DNA from: Pseudomonas serboccidentalis
GTDB taxonomy: Bacteria; Pseudomonadota; Gammaproteobacteria; Pseudomonadales; Pseudomonadaceae
Reading direction: 5' to 3'
Length of the DNA stretch: 64,000 bases
Assembly (NCBI RefSeq): GCF_028830055.1
Contig: NZ_CP101655.1
Span: forward strand, 62,001-126,000
Made by a program: the position numbers and the translations under genes
The notes under the pieces: model-generated
What the model was told of the DNA's origin: nothing
Database searches by the model: none
What the model saw: the letters and a program-made list of their open reading frames with translations, nothing else
Shown: positions 25,456 to 37,024 of the stretch, piece by piece
How positions within the stretch are numbered: the first letter of the stretch is position 1
Layout: every line of letters starts with the position of its first letter

Positions 25456-27240
25456 ATGACTGCCCAGTCAGACATTCGTCTTAAGCCTATCCACGCATTG
25501 CTTACTGATGAAAAGCAACAGTCCACGCGCTTTTGGATCCCCGCTTACCAGCGTGGTTACCGCTGGAAGCCACTGCAGGTGACCCAGCTACTGGAGGATG
25601 TTCGAGAGTTCGCTTACCGCCGGAACCCCCAGCCTGAAGAGTTCTACTGTTTGCAACCGTTGGTGCTTAAATCAATGGACGCTGGGCAATATGAGGTCGT
25701 AGACGGGCAACAGCGACTGACTACACTGCTTCTGATACTGCGGCACTTCAATGAACGCCTTGCAAAAAAGTACCAGCAGACGCTATTCACACTTGACTAT
25801 GAGACACGTCCGGACCTGTTGAGTTTTCTTGTCGATCCGATTGCCGAAGTAGCACAGAGTAATGTCGACTTTTTTCATTTGTTCGAGGCAATGAACGCCA
25901 TTGAGCAGTGGTTTTCGAACAAGGACCATGAGGTCGAGGACATCAAGTCCGCACTATTGAGCAAAACCAAAGTCATCTGGTTTGAGCTGTCCGACAAAGA
26001 CAATGCGGTCGATGCGTTCACCCGCCTGAATGTGGGTAAGATCCCTCTCACGAATGACGAATTGATCCGCGCACTGTTTCTACGCCGGTCCGATGCCAGT
26101 GAGCCCCAGGCGGCCGCGCTGCAGCTCAAGATTGCGCACGAATGGGACCAGCTTGAAAAAGCACTGCAAACAGATGCGTTCTGGTATTTCCTTACCAATC
26201 AATCTGGTCCGCGGCAGAACCGGATCGGTTTGCTTTTTGAGTTGGTGGTGAAAGCGAATGGAATGTCTGATGAATCCGAACACGACGCCTATTCGATTTT
26301 TTATGCTTATTCCAAGCGGCTAAAAACCGCAGGCGTTCAGTTGCATGACGAATGGCTGAAGGTAAAGCAAACCTTCATGATGCTAGAAGAGTGGTACGAG
26401 GATCGAACCCTCTACCATATCGTCGGTTTTCTCGTCCATGAAGGTGTGGCCCTCGAGAAGATTTGTGCAATGTCGTCACGTACCACCAAGACTGAGTTCG
26501 AGCGACAGCTGAGGGCGCAAGTTCTCAAGCTAGCCTTAGAAAGTGAAGTTTCGCTAGACGCTGGTCGGGAAGCCTTGGCGGAGCAAGTCGGGATTTACCT
26601 AGATGACATGGAATATGGCAGGAATTCAAAAAAGATTCGCTCGATCTTGTTGCTATTCAATATAGCCACACTCCTCGAAAGTTCACGCTCCAACCTTCGC
26701 TTTCAATTCGACAGCTTCAAGTGTGGAGACTGGGATATCGAGCATGTGCGATCTGTCGTGTCTAACATGCCTGGACGCGATCATGAGCGTCTGCAGTGGC
26801 TGCAACTCTGTCTAGGTCACCTCGAAACGCAAGACCCCGCAGCAGAGCTTTGTCTCGCGCTAAAAGCGCTGATTGATAAGTTTGACAAGAGTGCATCAGA
26901 AAAAGAGTTCGAACCGATGTATATGCGAACGCTGAAAGCTTTTGGAGAGGGAAATGAGGAAGATGTGGACGACAGTATTTCCAATCTCACTTTACTCGAC
27001 ACGCGGACAAATCGTGCTTACAAAAATGCTGTGTTCGCGGTAAAGCGTAATCGGCTGCTATCACTCGATCAGTCAGGGATATTCGTACCGCTCTGCACAC
27101 GCAATGTTTTCCTGAAGTGCTACAGCCCTCAAGTTGATAACGTGATGTTTTGGAGTAATGACGACCGCAAGGCGTACCTTGATGTCATGGTCAATACCTT
27201 AGTTAATTTCTTCCGTGCACCATCGAAGGTTTCCGTATGA
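25456..27240 (+). CDS. DUF262 protein with HNH-like (DUF1524) C-terminus, GmrSD/BrxU-like
   Basis: A 594-residue protein built like a single-chain GmrSD nuclease. The N-terminal DUF262 (ParB/Srx-like) domain shows FWIPAYQRGYRWKP (26-39), the nucleotide-site motif DGQQRLTTL (83-91) and FTRLNVGKIPLTNDELIRA (188-206). A helical middle region follows. The C-terminus has an HNH/DUF1524 pattern: WDIEHVRS with His 430, and ISNLTLLDTRTNRAYKNAVFAVKR (508-531) supplying the Asn and Lys positions. GmrSD and BrxU cut modified phage DNA in an NTP-dependent way, so a type IV-like restriction role is inferred. Its stop overlaps the start of the next DUF262 gene by four bases (ATGA), so the two act as an operon. 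Confidence 0.75.
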   Translation: MTAQSDIRLKPIHALLTDEKQQSTRFWIPAYQRGYRWKPLQVTQLLEDVREFAYRRNPQPEEFYCLQPLVLKSMDAGQYEVVDGQQRLTTLLLILRHFNERLAKKYQQTLFTLDYETRPDLLSFLVDPIAEVAQSNVDFFHLFEAMNAIEQWFSNKDHEVEDIKSALLSKTKVIWFELSDKDNAVDAFTRLNVGKIPLTNDELIRALFLRRSDASEPQAAALQLKIAHEWDQLEKALQTDAFWYFLTNQSGPRQNRIGLLFELVVKANGMSDESEHDAYSIFYAYSKRLKTAGVQLHDEWLKVKQTFMMLEEWYEDRTLYHIVGFLVHEGVALEKICAMSSRTTKTEFERQLRAQVLKLALESEVSLDAGREALAEQVGIYLDDMEYGRNSKKIRSILLLFNIATLLESSRSNLRFQFDSFKCGDWDIEHVRSVVSNMPGRDHERLQWLQLCLGHLETQDPAAELCLALKALIDKFDKSASEKEFEPMYMRTLKAFGEGNEEDVDDSISNLTLLDTRTNRAYKNAVFAVKRNRLLSLDQSGIFVPLCTRNVFLKCYSPQVDNVMFWSNDDRKAYLDVMVNTLVNFFRAPSKVSV

Positions 27241-29615
27241 GTGACTCAAGCAGCCAGATTATTTTCAAGCAGCTTCTTGATAGGCACCGGTGCATTCAGA
27301 TTCCGATGATACAGCGCGACTTCGCTCAAGGACGTCAGTCAGAAAAGGAGGTTCGGGTTGACTTCCTCAATTCACTGTACAACGCTTTTTTGTTGCCTAT
27401 TGACGATGATGCTCTCCCTCTGAATTTGGATTTTATATACGGCAGTGTTGAGGGTCGCGGGGAGACCCGCTTCCTTCCCCTTGATGGGCAGCAAAGACTC
27501 ACCACTCTGTTTCTGCTTCATTGGTATCTGGCGCTGAAGGACGGCTGTGTTCAGGAGTTCAAAAGAATATTTTGCTCTCAGGATGAGTCTCGTTTTTCCT
27601 ATAGTGTTCGCCCCAGCAGCGGCGAGTTTTTTAATGCGCTGGTCAATTTTTTTCCAGACACGCCGCCTAACAAACAGAGCGACCTTGTTGCGCTTATTGC
27701 TAATCAGTCCTGGTATTTTCGCAGCTGGCGGTTGGACCCGACTATTCAGTCAGCGCTGACAATGCTGGAGGATATCCACCAGCGATTCAGTGGCACCGAG
27801 GCTTCTTTTTTACGCCTTGTCGATGAAGCTCATCCGGTCATTACCTTCCAATTGCTTGATTTGGATAACTTCGGTTTGTCCGACGACCTCTACATCAAGA
27901 TGAATGCGCGGGGAAAGCCTCTTACCGCGTTCGAAACGTTTAAGGCGCGCTACGAGCAGGCGTTGGCTGTGCAGTTCGAAGGTGAGTCTGTCGACTTAGA
28001 GGATCGTAGTGTTTCGGTGGCGGAATATTTTGCGTTGCGAATGGACACTCGTTGGGCCGATTTTTTCTGGTCGTATCGAGATAAGGAAACCCATCTGTTC
28101 GATAACGCGGTCATGAACCTTTTCCATGCTGTTGCCTTGGTGACCAGGGATGATGAAAAGGACTCGTATCCTGAAGATGTCGCGGCACTCAAGGATAAGG
28201 AATTAAAATTTACCTATCAGCGCTTCCAGAACAATGGGTGGCTTGATCGCAGCTTCTCCGAAGTGCTTATTATGCTGCTTGACGTGTGGAGCGAGGAGGG
28301 GGCGTTCAAGCTTCAACTTCCTGGCAACCGCTATTTCGATGAGCGCGCAATCTTCGCAACCGCTGTCAGCGAGCCCGCGAGTCTGGGCTATACCGAAATC
28401 GTCCAGTTTTTTGCTTATGTTGCGTTTCTGCGCGAGCACGGCGAGAAAAATGCTGAGGCATTCCAAGACTGGATGAGGATTGTTTGCAACCTATCGGTTA
28501 ATTCGGCTTACGAGCGCCCTGCAGATGTACAGCGTAGCATCGCAGCGGTCTGTAACCTGGTCATTCATGCAGACAACATCCTCGAGTATTTCGCAACCAC
28601 AGAGCGGCCAACCGTTGGATTCAGCCCGCCACAGATAAGCGAAGAGATTCTTAAAGCCCAGCTCATACTGGCGCATTCCGGTTGGAGGGCATTGATTGAC
28701 AAGGCAGAAAGTCATGGTTATTTCAAAGGCCAGATCGAATTTCTGTTGAGCTTTTGCGGAGCCGTGGACAACGCTGAAGACTTATCGGTGATTGATTGGA
28801 GCGTCGCTGCTCATATCCGCGTTCAGAGACAATTCAAAGCGTACTTGAAGCATGCCGAGACGATGTTCAACTCCCGCGGGCTCACAAGCCTTGACGATTA
28901 CCGGTGGGAGCGAGCGCTCCTGAGTCTCGGTGATTATTTCCTGCGTAGCAGTGACCGAAATTATTCGTTTCTAGTGAATTCGGCGGCGGAGCAAGGCAGC
29001 TGGAAACGTCTGCTTCGAACTTCAGATGGCAGCCAGCGCGAATTACTCAAAGCGCTATGGGATAACCTGAACTCTAAAGGACCTGTAGATCAGCAACTGG
29101 ACGACCTCATTGATGCAGCGACCGACCTTGAACCTTGGAGGCAGGCACTGATTGAGACGCCGGCTGCTTTTGGATATTGCCGACAGCGCGCGCTTCGCTG
29201 GGCGGATGAGGACGAGATCTATCTGCTAAAGAAAAGCCGAATGAGCGGTGCGCATGCCGAGTTATATAGCTATGCATTGCATCACCGACTTACAGCGGTT
29301 TCGATAGCGAAAAAACTGTCGCCGTTAAGGTTGGGGGACTACGGTTCCGTTTCGGGCAGTGATTTCTACCCCTATGTTTCGCTGATTTTTGAAAATTCAC
29401 CAAGTCCACTGGAGGTCACGGTTACCTCAATCGACGGGCAGTTTCAGATAAGCTTGCAATCAAGTGAAGTTGCTAAATTCGCCAAGCTTAACAGCACTCT
29501 CAATGCCAGCCTTGGATTCGTGAAAGCTGAAGGAGAATTCCAACTGAATGTGAAGCGGGAGCTTATCGATAAGACCTTGTTAAAACTTGCTGGGCTTCTG
29601 AAAAATTACAAGTAG
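27237..29615 (+). CDS. Large DUF262 protein without a visible nuclease motif
   Basis: A 792-residue partner of the preceding gene. The DUF262 domain shows CIQIPMIQRDFAQGR (19-33), DGQQRLTTLFLL (83-94) and YIKMNARGKPLTAFETFKARYE (about 219-240). The DGQQR motif falls at the same residue number as in the first protein. The long C-terminal part (about 240-792) is mainly helical, with LKKSRMSGAHAELYSYALH near 665-685 and a beta-rich tail, and has no HNH or PD-(D/E)XK signature that I can find. It may regulate, recognise DNA for, or hold in check the nuclease-bearing first protein. The ATGA overlap implies coupled translation. Function unknown. Confidence 0.7.
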   Translation: MSDSSSQIIFKQLLDRHRCIQIPMIQRDFAQGRQSEKEVRVDFLNSLYNAFLLPIDDDALPLNLDFIYGSVEGRGETRFLPLDGQQRLTTLFLLHWYLALKDGCVQEFKRIFCSQDESRFSYSVRPSSGEFFNALVNFFPDTPPNKQSDLVALIANQSWYFRSWRLDPTIQSALTMLEDIHQRFSGTEASFLRLVDEAHPVITFQLLDLDNFGLSDDLYIKMNARGKPLTAFETFKARYEQALAVQFEGESVDLEDRSVSVAEYFALRMDTRWADFFWSYRDKETHLFDNAVMNLFHAVALVTRDDEKDSYPEDVAALKDKELKFTYQRFQNNGWLDRSFSEVLIMLLDVWSEEGAFKLQLPGNRYFDERAIFATAVSEPASLGYTEIVQFFAYVAFLREHGEKNAEAFQDWMRIVCNLSVNSAYERPADVQRSIAAVCNLVIHADNILEYFATTERPTVGFSPPQISEEILKAQLILAHSGWRALIDKAESHGYFKGQIEFLLSFCGAVDNAEDLSVIDWSVAAHIRVQRQFKAYLKHAETMFNSRGLTSLDDYRWERALLSLGDYFLRSSDRNYSFLVNSAAEQGSWKRLLRTSDGSQRELLKALWDNLNSKGPVDQQLDDLIDAATDLEPWRQALIETPAAFGYCRQRALRWADEDEIYLLKKSRMSGAHAELYSYALHHRLTAVSIAKKLSPLRLGDYGSVSGSDFYPYVSLIFENSPSPLEVTVTSIDGQFQISLQSSEVAKFAKLNSTLNASLGFVKAEGEFQLNVKRELIDKTLLKLAGLLKNYK

Positions 29616-30180
29616 CTTATTGATAGAGTCAGCTTCACGCTGATCATTTGGACTATGCACCTGGCGAGGTAGCAATTAGCTCCTCGCTCGCTGTCGCTTA
29701 AATTTTCAGCGATTACCCCAGCACCTTTATGCGTCGGGCCTACGCCCTTCAGATAGATCGCTTGACCGGCCGGATACGAAGAACTTAAGTTTCCGGCAAA
29801 CCAAAAAAATGAATTTAAGTAGGCAGGAGCCATTTCAGGCTCCTGTCTGCTTCATGTCGTTTATCCGAAATTATGGACGCGCTTCAGTAGCGATTGAAAA
29901 AAGAGCAAAGCGTTCCCCACGACGATCAGGATCGGAGGGGGCACTGGATCATGATGACAGTTTTCACTGCTGCCGAAGCACTCGCCAGTATGCCGATGAA
30001 AGTGAAAAAGTATGATCAGCAAATTCATCAACGCCATGGAGGTGATTTCGGTTTCGGTCGGAGCCATAGGTGCTGTTTGCTGGGTTGGCTCGCCAAACGT
30101 CCTTTACAGATGCTCTCGTTCCGCCAGTGAGACGCAGGCTGTTGGCGCTGAAAGCCCCGTATTTACTGGATTTCAGGCAC
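29616..30180. other. Non-coding right end of the island
   Basis: A 565-base stretch between the last DUF262 gene and the ssrA terminator. Short frames on both strands have no ribosome sites or recognisable products. A hairpin at 29822-29847 (GCAGGAGCC-ATTTCA-GGCTCCTG core) may end the DUF262 transcript. No integrase fragment was recognised. Confidence 0.4.
29822..29847 (+). terminator. Possible terminator hairpin after the DUF262 unit
   Basis: GGCAGGAGCC-ATTTCA-GGCTCCTGTC, a ten-pair stem with one wobble, about 200 bases after the second DUF262 stop codon. The following sequence has only a weak T tract. Confidence 0.4.
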
Positions 30181-30205
30181 AAAAAAGACGCCCTTGGACG
30201 TCTTT
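30181..30205 (-). terminator. ssrA transcription terminator
   Basis: On the minus strand AAAGACG-TCCAAGGG-CGTCTTT runs into a T tract, starting 11 bases after the tmRNA 3' end. Confidence 0.8.
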
Positions 30206-30216
30206 AGATGTTTGTT

Positions 30217-30606
30217 TGGTGGAGCCGGGGGGATTTGAACCCCCGTCCGCCAGTGCTCCGCTGTCGGTACTACATGCGTAGCCGTGTCTATTAAGTTAAC
30301 CCTCAGCGACCCGACGGGCAGGGTGCTTTGGGCGAGTTGTGTAAGTTTTAGCCGCTTCGTCCACAACGTACTGCACGGCGATTCTGTTCTATATGACAAT
30401 CATTTCGGGTTTACAGACATCCCCTGATGATTGCTGGGCCCGAAGGCACCAGGAGTGCATGTCAGCTGCAATTAAGCAGCGAGAGCAGCACCGTATTGGT
30501 CGTCATTGGCAACTATAAGAAGTTGCAACAGTGGATTTACGACTTCTGTTACCAAGTCGGCATGCACCTAAAGTTTCGTCACCGGCGTCGAATCCTAATC
30601 GGCCCC
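30217..30606 (-). ncRNA. ssrA: Transfer-messenger RNA (tmRNA)
   Basis: A 390-base tmRNA that, with SmpB, frees stalled ribosomes and tags the unfinished protein for proteolysis. The 5' end GGGGCCG pairs with CGGCTCC before the 3' ACCA, and a T-arm with GGTTCAAATCC lies near the 3' end. The tag reading frame is at 30510-30472 on the minus strand: resume codon GCC, then ANDDQYGAALAA and TAA, a Pseudomonas-type tag ending in ALAA. The partner smpB lies about 9 kb away. The 3' end is a known integration target for islands, and the accessory region begins right beside it. Confidence 0.97.
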
Positions 30607-30703
30607 GAACTCATTGCCTCGTACATCATGTGAGGCAACAAGCCTGTGCAGTGTACGCCAAACGGCCGGCAAGGCCAACCCGAAGGTTGACCGTGGCCTT
30701 GAA

Positions 30704-30982
30704 TCAGTTGTTGGTGCCGGTGGATTTACGCAGTTCCAGAATGGTTTGCGAGGTTTCCGCAACGCAGTCATCGATCTTGCCCTGGGCTTTGAGCGCTTGA
30801 GCCTTGCTCACGCTGGTCTCGGCACGCTGACTCAGCTCTGGCGACGATGACAGCTGGCCTTTGGCGTTGTTGATGGTTTGAATATTGGCATCGCACAGGT
30901 CGGCAGGCTTGTCGGCGGCGAACGAGGTGGAGGCCATCATCGAGGCAGTAACGAACAGACCTAACAGTACAGAACGTTTCAT
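30704..30982 (-). CDS. Small exported protein of unknown function
   Basis: A 92-residue protein with a signal peptide (MKRSVLLGLFVTASMMASTSFAA, cleaved before DKPAD). The mature part is about 70 residues, helical, with two cysteines (LCDANIQTI and DDCVAETS) that may form a disulphide. The start at 30982 is set by the signal peptide, with AAGGAG about seven bases upstream. It is likely a periplasmic protein common in Pseudomonas; no function is recognised. It lies upstream of ssrA in the same direction but probably as a separate transcript. Confidence 0.75.
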   Translation of the reverse strand: MKRSVLLGLFVTASMMASTSFAADKPADLCDANIQTINNAKGQLSSSPELSQRAETSVSKAQALKAQGKIDDCVAETSQTILELRKSTGTNN

Positions 30983-31111
30983 GTGTATCTCCTTGAACTG
31001 AGGGATCCAGACTTCGCTGGCCGTCAGGACGGGCAACCGAGTGGAGGAAAAGCCCCGAGTTTCGGGGCCTGTTCTGTGGACTACGGTCGCACGCAAGGGT
31101 TCTATTTTTCT

Positions 31112-33918
<2,807 letters not shown>

Positions 33919-33922
<4 letters not shown>

Positions 33923-34590
33923 TGGTCCTCCAGAATCAGCACCACCAGGTCTTTCGGGCCGTGGGCGCCGTAAGCCAGCACTTGCTCGATGTCGGCGGTT
34001 TTCGATGGGCCGGACACCAGCAACGCGTTGGTCGGCATGCCTTGCGCCCACTCGAATTCCTGTTGCACCTGATAGAAGTTGTCGCGGATTTCGCTGGCCT
34101 TGAGCAGGGCGAAATGCACCGGTGGCACCAGGCTCATCAGCCGCGGCTCTTCGCGGGTGGGCCAGAGGATCAGGCTGCCGGTCGCGGCGATGGCGCCGAG
34201 GGTGCCCGTGACGCTGGCCGGGGTGTCGTTGAACAACTCGGCTTTCCATTCTTCCATCGGCCGGTCGTAGGACTTCAGCATCGGTAGATCCGGATTATTC
34301 GCCCAGTGCTGTGTGATGCGCTGCCCGTGGGGCGTCGTCGGTGCGATCAACAGGCTTGGCAGTTGGCGGTCACGCAGTAATTGCGCGAGCAACGCCGGCC
34401 AGTCGGCGCCAGACGTCAGATGGATCTCGGTGTGCACCGCTTCCATCAGTTTGCGCAGTTGCGGGATGCGTTGTTCGGCGCTGTAGGTGTAAGGCTGCGT
34501 CACCAGATCTACATCGAAGTCGTCGGCAATCGGCGTGGCACCGGTCAGACTTTTCCGCAGCTTGGCGAGGATATTTTGCTTGGCGCTCAT
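33919..34590 (-). CDS. lutC: L-lactate utilisation protein LutC
   Basis: A 223-residue LUD-domain protein, one of three subunits of the LutABC L-lactate oxidising complex. It starts MSAKQNILAKLRKSLTGATP at 34590, whose ATG shares one base with the lutB stop (TGATG). Family features are TGTLGAIAATGSLILWPT (the acidic/serine-poor LUD core), PRLMSLVPPVHFALLKASEI and the C-terminal SGPSKTADIEQVLAYGAHGPKDLVVLIL. It has no cysteines for Fe-S binding. Four-base overlap with dld downstream shows tight coupling. Confidence 0.9.
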
Positions 34591-36044
34591 CAGCGGTCTC
34601 CCTGTTTGGCCAGATGCTCGCGGGCCATGTCGTGCAGTGAGCGGGCGGCGGGTTTCGGCGCGCTGTGGTTTTGCGTCCACGGGCCGATGTTGCTCGGGGT
34701 CAACGCACGCAGGCGCGTGGCGAAGAAGCCGAACAGTCGATACAGGGTCGGTGAGCTGTTGAGTTTCGCCCAGGCGTTCCAGATGAAACGTTCCTTGCGC
34801 GAATACTTGCTGCCCTGGCCGCGCATCACTTGATGCGGTGAGTCCGGGGCTTTGACGTTTTCTTCGCGTAGGCGACGCAGCAGGGCAGGGATCGGAATTT
34901 TTACCGGACACACCTCGCCGCAAGCACCGCACAGCGACGACGCACTCGGATGATCCGGGACTTTCGCCAGGCCGACCATGTGCGGGGTGATGATTTTACC
35001 GATCGGCCCCGGGTAAACCTCGCCGTAGGTGTGACCACCGACGCGGGTGTAGACCGGACAATGATTCATGCACGCGCCGCAGCGGATGCAATTGAGGGTC
35101 TGGCGCAGTTCGCTGTCGGCAAAGGCCTGGCTGCGACCGTTGTCGAGCAGCACCAGATGCACTTCCTGCGGGCCGTCGAGTTCATGTTCCTTGCGTGGGC
35201 CGGAGATCATGTTGACGTAGGTGGTGATCGGGATGCCCAACGCCGAACGGGTCAGCAGCGACAGCAGCGGCACCACGTCGCGCAGGTTTTCCACGACTTT
35301 TTCGATGCCGGTGACGGCGATGTGCACCGGCGGCACAGTGGTGGTCATGCGCCCGTTGCCTTCGTTTTCCACCAGCAACAGGGTGCCGGTTTCGGCGACG
35401 GCGAAGTTGACACCGGAGACGCCGATGTCCGCTTCGAAGAATTTCTGCCGCAGGACTCTGCGACCGATCTGAATGAGTTGGTCAACGTCCTTGGTGTATT
35501 CCACGCCAAGTTTGTCGTGGAACAAGGACGCGACCTGACCGGCATTCTTGTGGATCGCCGGCATAATGATGTGTGAAGGCTTCTCGTGGTCGAGCTGGAC
35601 GATGTATTCCCCCATGTCGGACTCCAGGCATTCAACACCTTGAGCCTCGAGGAAATGGTTCATCTCCATCTCTTCGCTGACCATCGATTTGCCCTTGATC
35701 ACTTGCCGCGCCTCGTGAGCGCGGATGATCGATAAGACGATGCCATTGGCCTCGTCCACCGTTTCCGCCCAGTGCACTGTCACACCGTTGCGGGTCAGGT
35801 TCTGTTCCAGTTGCTCGAGCAGGTCGGGCAACTTGGAGAGCGCGCGGGCTCTGATCGAGTTGCCCAGGGCACGCAAATGTTCTCTTTCGTGGGCATCGCT
35901 GAAAGCCGCTGCCCGCTTGGTCATCAGTGAATCCATGGCCGTGCGGAAGTTGTTCCGCAACTGCGCATCGCCCAGGGCATTGTGTGCCCGGGTGCGGAAA
36001 TCTTCTTCTACGGCAACCGTAGGAATAATCGTCGAGGTGCTCAT
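34590..36044 (-). CDS. lutB: L-lactate utilisation iron-sulphur protein LutB
   Basis: A 484-residue protein with an N-terminal LUD domain (residues about 70-300, including VNFAVAETGTLLLVENEGNGRM and TTVPPVHIAVTGIEKVV) and two 4Fe-4S clusters, CIRCGACMNHCPVYTRVGG and CGACGEVCPVKIPIPALL. It carries electrons within the LutABC complex, which oxidises L-lactate to pyruvate. The start at 36044 overlaps the lutA stop by ATGA. The C-terminal region after about 400 is family-typical. Confidence 0.93.
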   Translation of the reverse strand: MSTSTIIPTVAVEEDFRTRAHNALGDAQLRNNFRTAMDSLMTKRAAAFSDAHEREHLRALGNSIRARALSKLPDLLEQLEQNLTRNGVTVHWAETVDEANGIVLSIIRAHEARQVIKGKSMVSEEMEMNHFLEAQGVECLESDMGEYIVQLDHEKPSHIIMPAIHKNAGQVASLFHDKLGVEYTKDVDQLIQIGRRVLRQKFFEADIGVSGVNFAVAETGTLLLVENEGNGRMTTTVPPVHIAVTGIEKVVENLRDVVPLLSLLTRSALGIPITTYVNMISGPRKEHELDGPQEVHLVLLDNGRSQAFADSELRQTLNCIRCGACMNHCPVYTRVGGHTYGEVYPGPIGKIITPHMVGLAKVPDHPSASSLCGACGEVCPVKIPIPALLRRLREENVKAPDSPHQVMRGQGSKYSRKERFIWNAWAKLNSSPTLYRLFGFFATRLRALTPSNIGPWTQNHSAPKPAARSLHDMAREHLAKQGDR

Positions 36045-36865
36045 TGCGCACCTCCGGTTCGCTGCCAGAGGAAGCTCGCCAGGTGTTGCCCGCGCAGCGC
36101 TTCCTGCTGTTTTTCCAGCGAGCCGTTGATATTCATCAAACAGCCGCAGTCGGCACTCAAGACCTTGTGCGCGCCGGATTCCTTCAGCGCCCGGGTCTTG
36201 TCAGCCACCATCGCGCCGGAAATGTCTGGCATACGGACGCTGAATGTCCCACCGAAGCCACAGCATTCGCTTTCGTGGTCGTGGTTGACCCGTTCCACGT
36301 TGCTCAACTGCGCCAACAACTCGCGGCCGTGCAAGTGGGTATTCATTTCACGCCGTGCCGAACACGAGGTGTGCAGCGCGACTTTGACCGGTTCGCCGCT
36401 GTCCTTGAGCTGCACCTTGCAGACGAACAGCAGAAACTCGGCCAGTTCATAGGTACGGGCCGCGAGGGCCTGCACCTGTTTCAACGTTTGCGGCTCGTCC
36501 TTAAACAAGTCCGCGTAATGCTCGCGCAGCATGCCTGCGCAGGAACCCGACGGCACCACCACCGGATAATCCCCGGCAAACAGCGCCAGTTGCGCGCGCG
36601 CTACCGTCCGCGCCTGCTCGGTGTAACCCGAGGTGTAGGCCGGTTGCCCGCAACAGCTCTGCCCTTGCGGGTACTCGACCTTGATCCCTTCGCGCTCCAG
36701 CAAGTGGATCGCGTCCATCCCGGCTTCGGGGTAGAACAGGTCGACCACGCACGTACCGAACAGGTAGACCCGCGACGGTTTCTCGCTGGGGTATTGCCGA
36801 GGTTCGGGCAGTGGCGGTGCAACGCGGGTCGCGTTGGGCACAGCGTTGTAAAAAAGCTCGCTCAT
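36041..36865 (-). CDS. lutA: L-lactate utilisation protein LutA
   Basis: A 274-residue protein of the cysteine-rich (CCG) domain family, the first gene of lutABC-dld. Two CCG motifs are visible: GQSCCGQPAYTSG and ECCGFGGTFSVRMPDIS, with FGTCVVDLFYP and SGSCAGMLREHY also matching LutA/YkgE. These motifs bind Fe-S or heterodisulphide-type centres. N-terminal residues 1-28 are a short extension (MSELFYNAVPNATRVAPP). About 160 bases separate it from lldP upstream on the same strand. Confidence 0.93.
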   Translation of the reverse strand: MSELFYNAVPNATRVAPPLPEPRQYPSEKPSRVYLFGTCVVDLFYPEAGMDAIHLLEREGIKVEYPQGQSCCGQPAYTSGYTEQARTVARAQLALFAGDYPVVVPSGSCAGMLREHYADLFKDEPQTLKQVQALAARTYELAEFLLFVCKVQLKDSGEPVKVALHTSCSARREMNTHLHGRELLAQLSNVERVNHDHESECCGFGGTFSVRMPDISGAMVADKTRALKESGAHKVLSADCGCLMNINGSLEKQQEALRGQHLASFLWQRTGGAQ

Positions 36866-36963
36866 CAGGCGTCTCCGGGTGGTCCCGGTTATCCGTCCGC
36901 TGAGGCTGCTGAATATAGAGCGTGTGGCTTTCAGCAGCCTTACAGACCGGGGTGTGAATTGCT

Positions 36964-36988
36964 GACGCCGGAATCACGAGCCGGCGTC
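36964..36988 (-). terminator. Hairpin between lldP and lutA
   Basis: GACGCCGG-AATCACGAG-CCGGCGTC, a perfect 8-bp stem between the lldP stop and the lutA start. It has no T-run on either strand, so it may stabilise or partly end the lldP transcript and not stop it fully. Confidence 0.4.
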
Positions 36989-37024
36989 GGTTATTTCCAT
37001 GTTGCTTGTAGGCTTCTTGTAGGT

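Noticed and set aside
29606..29833. 75-codon minus-strand frame after the DUF262 genes
   Set aside because: It overlaps the end of the second DUF262 gene and has no supporting feature.
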